A DNA stretch of 10,224 nt from Omnitrophica bacterium RIFOXYB12_FULL_50_7 (GTDB lineage Bacteria; Omnitrophota; Omnitrophia; Omnitrophales; Aquincolibacteriaceae), in assembly GCA_001804345.1 (NCBI GenBank), contig MHFU01000024.1, forward strand, positions 1 through 10,224. Reading direction: 5' to 3'. This document shows positions 1 to 6,327 of this stretch, one piece after another. The translations under genes and the position numbers were made by a program. The notes below the pieces were generated by a model. That model searched no databases. It was not told where the DNA came from and was given only the letters and a program-made list of their open reading frames with translations. Every line of letters begins with the position of its first letter. Within the stretch, counting starts at the first letter, position 1.

Positions 1-830
1 TGGCGGGCATGTCGTTTGTTTTTGTCAGTACGCTCTATATCACTGTTTTCCTGGCGACCTCTATTTCTGCCCAGTTGCGTGAAAGGGAGAAAAGCCTGGA
101 GGGGGTCAACAAGCTTTTGAGAGAGAAAGACCACATTAAGAGCGAATACGTTTTGCGTGTGACCCATGATATTCGCCAGGACCTCGCGGCGATCCAGAGC
201 TGTATCGAGCCGGTCACGATGGAGATCACGGGCCCTCTCGGAAGCGCTCAAAAGGATCTTCTGCAGCGTGCCCGGGTACGAAGCCTGCAGCTTATCGTTT
301 ACATTGACGCTCTTTTGGATATTACAAAACTCAAGCTAACCCAGCAGCTCAAAATGGAATCTCTTTCTTTTACGGAGCTTGCACGCGGGATCTCAGCCCA
401 AATGATCGAATTGACCGCAAACAAGCAGCTTTCGTTCGAATCCAGGATTGCCGCGGCTCCTATCATGATCTCGGGGGTTAGGGTCTATCTGGAAGAAGCT
501 TTGATGAACCTGCTAAAGAATTCCTTGAAGTACACACCCGCGGAGGGAAAGATCGTTTTTGAAGTCACCGCGTCAGACGATTTGATATCCGTCCGGATCG
601 AAGACACGGGGATCGGTGTTCCCGCTGAGGACCTGCCGCATATTTTTGAGGAATTCTACCGCGCGAGCAATGCCAGGAGCCGGGAGAGAAAAGGAACGGG
701 GTTAGGCTTATCTATCACGAAGCAGATCGTGGAGATGCATCAGGGCAAGATTGGGGTGGAGTCCGTACTCGGCAGGGGAACGGTGGTGCGCCTTTCGTTC
801 CCACGTTTTTCCGGCCCGAGCTTTTCGTAG
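1..830 (+). CDS. sensor histidine kinase, 5'-partial
   Basis: This is the C-terminal part of a two-component sensor kinase, which autophosphorylates on His and passes the phosphate to an Asp of a response regulator. The reading frame is open to the left edge, so the Met at position 9 need not be the true start and more sensory or membrane sequence probably lies upstream. Numbering from that Met, residues 1-20 are a hydrophobic segment, about 21-45 a charged coiled-coil linker, and His53 in VTHDIRQDL is the H-box phosphoacceptor. The ATPase domain has the N box (NLLKNSLKY, 167-175), the G1 box (DTGIG, 199-203), an F box (FEEFYR) and the G2 box (GTGLGLS, 229-235), so all catalytic motifs are intact. 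No response regulator is visible in the window and the ligand cannot be deduced. The gene is probably a separate unit from rex, because a terminator-like hairpin and then a promoter follow it. Confidence 0.9.
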   Translation, partial: AGMSFVFVSTLYITVFLATSISAQLREREKSLEGVNKLLREKDHIKSEYVLRVTHDIRQDLAAIQSCIEPVTMEITGPLGSAQKDLLQRARVRSLQLIVYIDALLDITKLKLTQQLKMESLSFTELARGISAQMIELTANKQLSFESRIAAAPIMISGVRVYLEEALMNLLKNSLKYTPAEGKIVFEVTASDDLISVRIEDTGIGVPAEDLPHIFEEFYRASNARSRERKGTGLGLSITKQIVEMHQGKIGVESVLGRGTVVRLSFPRFSGPSFS

Positions 831-836
831 GTTAAT

Positions 837-856
837 CTTCCGGCGGAGTTTTTTTT
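837..856 (+). terminator. weak rho-independent terminator after the kinase gene
   Basis: Seven bases after the kinase stop codon a short GC-rich inverted repeat (TTCC/GGAG around 838-848, with one G-T pair) runs straight into eight T residues at 849-856. The stem is only about four base pairs, so efficiency is doubtful. The position between a stop codon and a good downstream promoter supports the call. Confidence 0.4.
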
Positions 857-907
857 GAGAAACCCTTTTGAATCGTTCCGGTTGTCACAATTACTTTCAT
901 TTTTTTC

Positions 908-936
908 TTGCCAGTTGGGGTCGTGAGTGATACTAT
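908..936 (+). promoter_or_regulatory. sigma-70-type promoter of rex
   Basis: A TTGCCA -35 box (908-913) and a TACTAT -10 box (931-936) are separated by exactly 17 bases, which places transcription start near 943. The hexamers match the consensus at five and four of six positions. This promoter could serve rex and, by read-through, the hydrogenase operon, since no other clear promoter or terminator was seen between 1585 and 1617. Confidence 0.5.
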
Positions 937-944
937 TCCAATCG

Positions 945-960
945 TTCGTAATTTCACGAA
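945..960 (+). promoter_or_regulatory. candidate Rex operator (imperfect palindrome)
   Basis: TTCGTAATTTCACGAA is an inverted repeat with half-sites TTCGTAAT and, on the other strand, TTCGTGAA. It resembles the known Rex half-site TTGTGAA with one extra or changed base. It begins about two bases after the predicted transcription start and ends seven bases before the ATG at 968, a position from which a bound repressor would block rex. Autoregulation is common for Rex. The match is imperfect and only one copy was found, so the assignment is tentative. Confidence 0.4.
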
Positions 961-967
961 TGCCGAT

Positions 968-1585
968 ATGATGAAAATTCCTCGGAAAGTGATTACCAGG
1001 GTCTTACTCTATATCCGGACGCTGGAGGTTCTGGCCAAGGAGAAGCGATATCTGGTCTCGTCGCGGCAGCTCGCGGACATTACGGGGCTTTCGGATGTTC
1101 AGATACGGAAAGACATATCGAATTTTAGAAAGATCGGAAAACCGCGGATCGGTTACCGGACGGGCGAATTGAAACGGACGCTCCAGAATTATCTGCTTCA
1201 GGACCGTAAGGTCCGGGTGGTGCTGTTCGGAGTGGGAAATCTTGGCTCTGCGATATTACGGTACCCCGGGTTTTTACAGAACAAGATCAAAGTGGTCGCG
1301 GCTTTCGATGTGTCACGATTAAAGATCGGAAAAAAGATCGGTGGCGTGAAGGTTTATTCCGTGGATCGGGCCCCTGAAATTGTCAAGCGACTGCGCGGGG
1401 ATATAGGGATCATTGCGGTGCCGAAGGAGAGTTGCCAGGAAGTGGCGGATTACATGGTCCTCTCCGGATTGCAGAAGATCGTTAATTTCGCGTCGTGTCC
1501 GGTTAGCGTACCGGCCAAGGTGCAGGTCCGTAATATCGATTTCACGATCGAGTTTTTATCTCTTTTTTGTGATTCGCCGAAATGA
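968..1585 (+). CDS. rex: redox-sensing transcriptional repressor Rex
   Basis: Rex binds DNA when NADH/NAD+ is low and releases it when NADH accumulates, commonly controlling fermentation and hydrogenase genes. The 205-residue product has the family's two parts. The first is an N-terminal winged helix with the recognition segment VQIRKDISNF (about 43-52). The second is a Rossmann domain with GVGNLGSAI (about 88-96), the DIGIIAVPKE segment, and a C-terminal helix (IDFTIEFLSLF) that swaps between subunits. I start at ATG 968 (or 971), because Rex proteins usually begin with a KIP-type motif just after Met. An in-frame TTG at 908 would add 20 residues unlike the family and coincides with the promoter -35 box. 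No clear Shine-Dalgarno is visible before 968. The gene lies 31 bases upstream of the hydrogenase beta-subunit start, which points to regulation of that operon. Confidence 0.9.
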   Translation: MMKIPRKVITRVLLYIRTLEVLAKEKRYLVSSRQLADITGLSDVQIRKDISNFRKIGKPRIGYRTGELKRTLQNYLLQDRKVRVVLFGVGNLGSAILRYPGFLQNKIKVVAAFDVSRLKIGKKIGGVKVYSVDRAPEIVKRLRGDIGIIAVPKESCQEVADYMVLSGLQKIVNFASCPVSVPAKVQVRNIDFTIEFLSLFCDSPK

Positions 1586-1603
1586 TGGTTGTTTTTAAAG
1601 CTC

Positions 1604-1608
1604 AAAGG
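1604..1608 (+). promoter_or_regulatory. ribosome binding site fixing the hydB start
   Basis: AAAGG lies eight bases before ATG 1617. An in-frame GTG at 1608 overlaps this site and so is unlikely to be the start. Confidence 0.55.
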
Positions 1609-1616
1609 TGTTTTTT

Positions 1617-2654
1617 ATGGAATCTTTCTACGTTCTAAAAAAATCAGATCTGGATCGTTTTATCAGGCAATTGTCTCGTTCCAGGAAAGTCGTGGCTCCG
1701 GTTAGTCGTGGGGTCAAAAATTTTGTATTTGCGGAAGTGACTTCAGCCGCTCAGATTAGCATTCAATCCATTCCTACGATTTTGCCTCCCAAAAAATATT
1801 TCATGCCTCAGTGCGAAAAGATCCAGGAATTCAACCGCGAGATCCATCAATGGAATCCGGTTGTGGAGGCGAATGGGGAAGTGGTGCTTTTCGGGGTGCA
1901 TACCTGCGATCTTGCGGGGATCCAATTCCTCAATACCGTCATGGATGTTGTTCCTCGGGATGTCAATTATGCTGTCCACAAGCAGAAGATCGTTGTTATC
2001 GGGCTTGAGTGTAATGATTATTGTGACGAATATGCCAGTTGTCGGGTCATGAAGAATCACTTGCCGAATGGGGGATATGACCTGTTTTTGACGGAACTCA
2101 AGGATGTGTTTATGGTGCATGGGGGCTCTGCGGCCGGCGAGAAGATCGTGAAGGAGGCCGGTATTTTCTTAAAGCCAGACGCCGCGCATAAGAAAGAGTT
2201 GGAGGATATCCGGAAAAAGAAGGAGATGATCTTTAAAGATGAAGTGAATGTGAAGCGTGAAGATCTGAGGGGCGTTTTTGAAAGATCCGTCCAAAGCGAT
2301 GTTTGGGAGAATCTCGGTGGTCGTTGCGTTGCCTGCGGGAATTGTACCAATGTCTGTCCGACATGTTACTGCTTTGATATCAAAGATGAACTGGACCTGA
2401 ACTTGAAGACGGGTTGCCGCACCCGCATTTGGGATAGCTGTCAAAATGAAGAATTCGCCAAGGTCGCCGGGGGGGAGAGTTTCAGGCACAATCGGGGTCA
2501 GCGTCAGCGGCATCGCTTTATGCGTAAATTCACTTATCCCGTTGGAAAATTTAGCGTCTATGCGTGTACGGGGTGCGGCCGCTGCAGCCGGACCTGCATG
2601 GCGAAGATCAATCTCAAGGAAACGATCAATGAATTGGCGGGGGCCGTAAAATGA
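1617..2654 (+). CDS. hydB: group 3b [NiFe] hydrogenase beta subunit, 4Fe-4S dicluster protein
   Basis: This is the electron-transfer subunit of a cytoplasmic NAD(P)-linked [NiFe] hydrogenase (sulfhydrogenase beta, related to anaerobic sulfite reductase subunit A). It relays electrons between the flavin subunit and the NiFe heterodimer. The 345-residue product has an N-terminal domain with the family segments HTCDLAGIQFLN and GLECNDYCDEYASC. The C-terminal half has two four-cysteine iron-sulfur motifs: Cys237, 240, 243 and 247 (CVACGNCTNVCP) and Cys317, 320, 323 and 327 (CTGCGRCSRTC). Length and motif order match HydB/HyhB. ATG 1617 is chosen from its Shine-Dalgarno. The stop overlaps the next ATG by four bases (ATGA), so translation of the two is probably coupled. 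An alternative name would be AsrA, but the NiFe subunits downstream make the hydrogenase role much more likely. Confidence 0.88.
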   Translation: MESFYVLKKSDLDRFIRQLSRSRKVVAPVSRGVKNFVFAEVTSAAQISIQSIPTILPPKKYFMPQCEKIQEFNREIHQWNPVVEANGEVVLFGVHTCDLAGIQFLNTVMDVVPRDVNYAVHKQKIVVIGLECNDYCDEYASCRVMKNHLPNGGYDLFLTELKDVFMVHGGSAAGEKIVKEAGIFLKPDAAHKKELEDIRKKKEMIFKDEVNVKREDLRGVFERSVQSDVWENLGGRCVACGNCTNVCPTCYCFDIKDELDLNLKTGCRTRIWDSCQNEEFAKVAGGESFRHNRGQRQRHRFMRKFTYPVGKFSVYACTGCGRCSRTCMAKINLKETINELAGAVK

Positions 2655-3487
2655 GCGCGAACTCCGTCCTCGAATCTCCTTACGTTGTCAAGGCCGGCAA
2701 GATCCTCCGGGCGAAGCAGTTGACCGGACTTGAAAAGTATTTTGAGATCGAACTTCCTGGCCGCGAAGACCTCGGGCATGAGCCCGGTCAATTCGTGATG
2801 ATTTCGGTCCCGGGCGCCGGGGAAGTCCCTATCTCGGTTTCATCTTCTCCGTGGAAAAAAGGCGCTTTCGAACTGGTGATCCGGCGTGCCGGCGGGGTCA
2901 CGAGCGCGCTCCATCAGCTGGGGGCGGGGGACGTTGTGGGTATTCGCGGTCCTTATGGCCGCGGTTTTCCGACTAGGGTGCTTGAGGGAAAGAACCTTTT
3001 GATGATCGGCGGCGGTTGCGGTACCATCCCTCTTCGTTCACTTATCACATACGTTCTTGATAATCGCGACCGTTTTGGCGAGGTTAATATCCTGGTGGGT
3101 TACAAATCACCGGAGATGATCCTTTTTAAGGACGAATTCGATGCCTGGGGTCAAAAACGGGATGTTTTTACGGATATGACCGTGGACCGCGTTGGTCCGG
3201 GTTGGCAGGGGAAGGTGGGGCTGATCACAAAACTCATTTCCCCTTTGCAGATCGATCCCCAAAAGACTTACGCGGTCGTGGTCGGTCCTCCGATCATGTA
3301 TAAATTCGTGATTCAGGAACTCCTGAAAAAAAAGATCCCGGAAGATCAGATCATCGTTTCAATGGAACGACACATGAAGTGCGGTGTTGGGAAATGCGGT
3401 CACTGCCAGATCGCGCAGTATTACTGTTGTCAGGACGGGCCCGTTTTTACTTTCAAAGAAATCCGTAATTTTTACGAGGCGATCTGA
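2651..3487 (+). CDS. hydG (sulfhydrogenase gamma): group 3b [NiFe] hydrogenase gamma subunit, FAD/NAD(P)-binding
   Basis: This is the diaphorase subunit, which exchanges hydride with NAD(P)(H) on FAD and passes electrons on through a [2Fe-2S] cluster. The 278-residue product belongs to the ferredoxin-NADP reductase-like family of dihydroorotate dehydrogenase electron-transfer and sulfhydrogenase gamma subunits. The FAD domain carries PISVSSSP (60-67) and GPYGRGFP (100-107). The nucleotide-binding domain opens with the glycine-rich GGGCGTIPL (120-128). The C-terminal cluster motif has Cys244, 249, 252 and 260 in CGVGKCGHC followed by CCQDGPVF. It overlaps hydB by four bases and is followed two bases later by the small-subunit gene. 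It should not be confused with the HydG radical SAM maturase later in the window, which shares the symbol only by convention. NAD versus NADP preference cannot be told from sequence alone. Confidence 0.88.
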   Translation: MSANSVLESPYVVKAGKILRAKQLTGLEKYFEIELPGREDLGHEPGQFVMISVPGAGEVPISVSSSPWKKGAFELVIRRAGGVTSALHQLGAGDVVGIRGPYGRGFPTRVLEGKNLLMIGGGCGTIPLRSLITYVLDNRDRFGEVNILVGYKSPEMILFKDEFDAWGQKRDVFTDMTVDRVGPGWQGKVGLITKLISPLQIDPQKTYAVVVGPPIMYKFVIQELLKKKIPEDQIIVSMERHMKCGVGKCGHCQIAQYYCCQDGPVFTFKEIRNFYEAI

Positions 3488-3489
3488 TC

Positions 3490-4254
3490 ATGGGAAATCC
3501 GCGCGTTGCTTTTTTTGATTTTTCTTCCTGCGAAGGGTGTCAACTCCAGGTTGCGAATATGGGAGAAGACCTTCTTGCGGTTCTCGGCGCGATTGATGTG
3601 GTGGAATTCCGGGAAGTCATGTCCGAGAAAGGCGAGTATGACGTTGCCGTTATCGAGGGAAGCATTACAACCTCTCATGATGTGGAGCGCATCAAGAAGA
3701 TCCGCGCGAAGGCCAAGGTTCTGATTGCCTACGGATCCTGCGCCACGACCGGTGGCGTGAACGGCATGAAGAATAATTTTGAGCTTGATGATATCCGCAA
3801 TTACGTTTATCAGAAGGCTGCCAAATATTTTGAGACGATCCCGACCCGGGCCGTGCATCAGGTTGTTCCCGTGGATTATTCTGTAAACGGATGCCCGGTG
3901 TATTTGCCGGAGTTCGTCAAAGTCCTGAAATGCGCGCTCGCGGGCATTCCTTATAAAGTTCCTGACCATGCGGTTTGCGTGGAATGCAAGCTGAACGAAA
4001 ATGAATGTATGTACGACAAGGGGCTGACCTGCCTCGGGCCTGTGACCAAGGCGGGGTGCAATTCCTGGTGCGTCAATAATAACAACGTCTGCTATGGGTG
4101 CCGCGGGATGGTGACTAATCCGGCCGAGAATGGCGCGAAAGATATTCTTGCCAAGCACGACATCCCGATCGAGTGGGTGGAAAACAAAATGAACATGTAT
4201 AACAAGGCCCGGGAATTCGACAAAAAGGAAGAGGATCATGGGAAGAAATGTTAA
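3490..4254 (+). CDS. hydD: group 3b [NiFe] hydrogenase delta (small) subunit
   Basis: The small subunit carries the iron-sulfur wire between the NiFe site and the beta/gamma module. The 254-residue product has proximal-cluster ligands in SSCEGCQ (Cys14, Cys17), GSCATTGG (Cys84) and NGCPVY (Cys135). A cysteine-rich C-terminal half (Cys163, 166, 173, 181, 190, 194, 201, 204) supplies ligands for further clusters, as expected for group 3 small subunits. No twin-arginine signal is present, so the enzyme is cytoplasmic. It starts two bases after the gamma-subunit stop. Its 3' end overlaps the large-subunit gene by 17 bases, and that overlap contains part of a three-copy AATGTT repeat. Confidence 0.92.
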   Translation: MGNPRVAFFDFSSCEGCQLQVANMGEDLLAVLGAIDVVEFREVMSEKGEYDVAVIEGSITTSHDVERIKKIRAKAKVLIAYGSCATTGGVNGMKNNFELDDIRNYVYQKAAKYFETIPTRAVHQVVPVDYSVNGCPVYLPEFVKVLKCALAGIPYKVPDHAVCVECKLNENECMYDKGLTCLGPVTKAGCNSWCVNNNNVCYGCRGMVTNPAENGAKDILAKHDIPIEWVENKMNMYNKAREFDKKEEDHGKKC

Positions 4255-5563
4255 TGTTAATGTTGAGTATCTGACCCGCGTCGAGGGCCACGGCAATATC
4301 GTCGTCAATGTTCGCGACGGCGTGCTCGAAAAATGCGAGCTCGACGTCATCGAGTCTCCGCGTTTCTTCGAAGGCATGCTCCGCGGACGTTCGATCTTCG
4401 AGGCGCAACATATCACGAGCCGGATCTGCGGGATATGTTCCTGCGGTCATACCTTGGCGTCCATCCAGGCGGCCGAGGATGCCATTGGATTCAAGCCTTC
4501 CAAACAGACCACGGAGCTCCGGAAATTTCTTCTTCATATGGAGACGCTCGACAGCCATATCCTTCATATCTATCTTCTGGTGGCCCCGGACCTTCTCGGC
4601 GTAAAAAGCTTTGTCCCGCTTATTTCGAGTCATAATGAAGTCGTTCGCCGCGCGCTTCGGATGAAGAAATGGTGTAATGATGTCTGTGACATTCTTGTGG
4701 GGCGCCACGTTCATCCGATCTCTTCGATCGTCGGCGGGTTCACGAAACTTCCGGACGTGAAGGCCCTGGATGCCATGCTCGATATTCTCACCAAGATGCG
4801 TCCGGACATGGATGAGACCGTGAAGCTGGCCGCGTCGCTCAAATTCCCGCAGTTTGAGCGCGAGACCGAATATATCGCGCTTGTGAACGATACGGACGAA
4901 TATCCGTTCCTCGAAGGCGACATAGGCTCCACGGACGGTAAGCGCTGGAAGAAAAAAGATTATAGACAGGTGACAAACGAATTCATGGTGGAGCATTCTT
5001 CGGCGAAGTTCTGCAAGGCGAACCGCGAATCCTATATGGTGGGCGCGCTGGCTCGGTTCAATCTGAATGCCGCGAAGCTTCATCCCAAGGCCAAGGCGGT
5101 GGCGGACGCGATCGGGATGAAACCGATCGTGAAGAACCCTTATCTCAATACCGCGGCCCAGCTGATCGAGAGCGTTCACTGTCTCGAAGACGCGATCCGG
5201 ATCTTGGAGGATTTTCAAAAGAAGGGGATTGACCCTAAAGAGGCGGTGGTGGTGGGGCTCAATGAAAATAATGCGGTCAAAGTTCACGCGGGGAACGGCG
5301 TGGGTGCCGTGGAAGTGCCGCGGGGGATCCTCTTTCACGATTACGAAGTCGACGCCAAGGGCGTGATCGTGAATGCAAATTGCATTATTCCGACAGGTCA
5401 GAACCTCAATAATATCGAGTATGACATGAAAAAGCTTGTGCCCGAGATCCTCGACAAAACCGATGAGGAGATCACGCTGGCTTTGGAAATGCTTGTCCGC
5501 GCTTACGATCCCTGCATTTCCTGTTCCGCGCACTTTCTGAATGTCAAATTTGTTAACCGGTGA
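4238..5563 (+). CDS. hydA (sulfhydrogenase alpha): group 3b [NiFe] hydrogenase alpha (large, catalytic) subunit
   Basis: This subunit holds the NiFe(CN)2CO centre that interconverts H2 with protons and electrons. The 441-residue product has both nickel-binding cysteine pairs: L1 RICGICSCGH (Cys64, Cys67, His71) near the N terminus and L2 DPCISCSAH (Cys426, Cys429, His432) at the C terminus. After His432 comes the nine-residue tail FLNVKFVNR, the part normally removed by a maturation protease once nickel is in place, so the enzyme is predicted to need proteolytic processing. The start at 4238 has a good purine-rich ribosome site (GGAAGAGG) inside the end of the small-subunit gene. Gene order beta-gamma-delta-alpha and the diaphorase subunit place it in group 3b (bidirectional NAD(P)-linked, sulfhydrogenase type). 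All key ligands are intact, so it should be active if matured. Confidence 0.94.
   Translation: MGRNVNVNVEYLTRVEGHGNIVVNVRDGVLEKCELDVIESPRFFEGMLRGRSIFEAQHITSRICGICSCGHTLASIQAAEDAIGFKPSKQTTELRKFLLHMETLDSHILHIYLLVAPDLLGVKSFVPLISSHNEVVRRALRMKKWCNDVCDILVGRHVHPISSIVGGFTKLPDVKALDAMLDILTKMRPDMDETVKLAASLKFPQFERETEYIALVNDTDEYPFLEGDIGSTDGKRWKKKDYRQVTNEFMVEHSSAKFCKANRESYMVGALARFNLNAAKLHPKAKAVADAIGMKPIVKNPYLNTAAQLIESVHCLEDAIRILEDFQKKGIDPKEAVVVGLNENNAVKVHAGNGVGAVEVPRGILFHDYEVDAKGVIVNANCIIPTGQNLNNIEYDMKKLVPEILDKTDEEITLALEMLVRAYDPCISCSAHFLNVKFVNR
4247..4264 (+). repeat. AATGTT hexamer tandem repeat, three copies
   Basis: Three perfect AATGTT copies encode Asn-Val repeats at residues 4-9 of the large subunit. 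The first and second copies span the stop codon of the small-subunit gene. A six-base gain or loss would keep both frames open. Confidence 0.85.
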
Positions 5564-6029
5564 CGTTCTCGCAGTCCTGAATTCCGGTTCCGGCGCTCCG
5601 CTATTCCTTACGGTTGGCAATTTATTCCGCAGTGATGACGGTGTGGGGCCTTATCTTGCTTCTCGTCTGGTGGTCTTGCCGGTTCGCATCGTGAACGCAG
5701 GACATACCCCTGAAAATATCATCGATGAAGTTGTTGGGCACAAACCTTCACGGATCATCATCTTGGATGCTGCGGATTTCGGTGGCCGGCCAGGGGAGGT
5801 GAGGGTGATCCCGGAGGAAGCGATCCCCGAGACGACGCTTACGACCCACAGGGTGCCGATGAATGTTATTTCGAGGTTGATCAAGGACGATACCGGTGCC
5901 AAGGTCGTTTTCCTTGGGATCCAGCCCAAAACTGTGTCGTTGGGTGAAGGGCTTACGCCGGAAGTGCAAGCAGCGGCGGATGAGATTATTGAAACAATAA
6001 AATCATCTTTAAGGGGGTTACCCCGTTAG
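5541..6029 (+). CDS. hycI-like: [NiFe] hydrogenase maturation endopeptidase (HycI/HybD/HyaD family)
   Basis: This nickel-dependent protease removes the C-terminal tail of the large subunit after nickel insertion and so closes the active site. The 162-residue product has the family signature GNLFRSDDGVG with the acidic metal-binding pair. It also has the central DAADFGG segment with the second Asp, an HRVPMN segment supplying the metal-binding His, and LGIQP, which is most like the HycI branch. About 26 residues precede the GN motif, more than usual, so a later start such as TTG 5550 is possible. ATG 5541 has no obvious Shine-Dalgarno and lies inside the last 23 bases of the large-subunit gene, which suggests translational coupling. 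Its likely substrate is the adjacent large subunit. Confidence 0.88.
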   Translation: MSNLLTGDVLAVLNSGSGAPLFLTVGNLFRSDDGVGPYLASRLVVLPVRIVNAGHTPENIIDEVVGHKPSRIIILDAADFGGRPGEVRVIPEEAIPETTLTTHRVPMNVISRLIKDDTGAKVVFLGIQPKTVSLGEGLTPEVQAAADEIIETIKSSLRGLPR

Positions 6030-6061
6030 AGATTTAAAGGCCCCTCTTTTACAAAAAGGGG
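6012..6061 (+). repeat. two consecutive hairpins between protease and hypA
   Basis: A GGGG-GTTA-CCCC hairpin lies at the very end of the protease gene (about 6013-6024). A second inverted repeat at 6041-6061 pairs CCCCT and TTT with AAA and AGGGG, about eight pairs with one mismatch and a three-base loop. No T-run follows, so this is not a standard terminator. It may be an RNA-processing or stability element, or a dispersed palindromic repeat. Confidence 0.45.
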
Positions 6062-6076
6062 TAAGAGAGAGAAATT

Positions 6077-6319
6077 ATGCACGAAATGCACGTCATCAAA
6101 GACATTTTTGAAGATATCCTGAAGCGCGCCAAGGAAAACAAAGCTGTCCGCGTTACCAGGGTTTATCTCCGGATGGGAACGTTTACCGAGATTAACGAAG
6201 ACATTCTCCGTTATTTTTTCGAATCGCACGGCAAAGGGACGATCCTAGAGGGCGCGGCACTTGAGATCGAAAAAAGTCCGACCCGCGAGCTCCGCCTCGT
6301 TTCCTTTGACGTTGAGTAA
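6077..6319 (+). CDS. hypA-like: HypA-like nickel chaperone lacking the zinc domain
   Basis: HypA delivers nickel to the hydrogenase large subunit, usually with HypB. The 80-residue product starts MHEMHVIKDIF, which keeps His2 and Glu3 of the N-terminal nickel site, and continues through the normal HypA fold (VTRVYLRMGTFTEINEDILRYFFES, read in parts, then GTILEGAALEIE). A usual HypA of about 110-115 residues then has a zinc domain with two CxxC pairs. Here LEIEKSPTR goes directly to ELRLVSFDVE, which resembles the final strand of normal HypA. The protein contains no cysteine at all. This looks like a neat internal loss of the zinc domain, not a broken gene. A purine-rich stretch (6063-6071) can act as ribosome site. 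The next gene starts eight bases after the stop. Confidence 0.82.
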   Translation: MHEMHVIKDIFEDILKRAKENKAVRVTRVYLRMGTFTEINEDILRYFFESHGKGTILEGAALEIEKSPTRELRLVSFDVE

Positions 6320-6327
6320 GACCCATC

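Noticed and set aside
3472..4416. 314-codon minus-strand open frame opposite the small-subunit gene
   Set aside because: Same shadow effect. It spans the end of one real gene and the start of another and shows no domain.
4115..5620. 501-codon open frame on the minus strand opposite the large-subunit gene
   Set aside because: It is a shadow created by codon bias of the plus-strand genes. Its His/Arg-rich product has no recognisable motif and it covers real catalytic motifs on the other strand.
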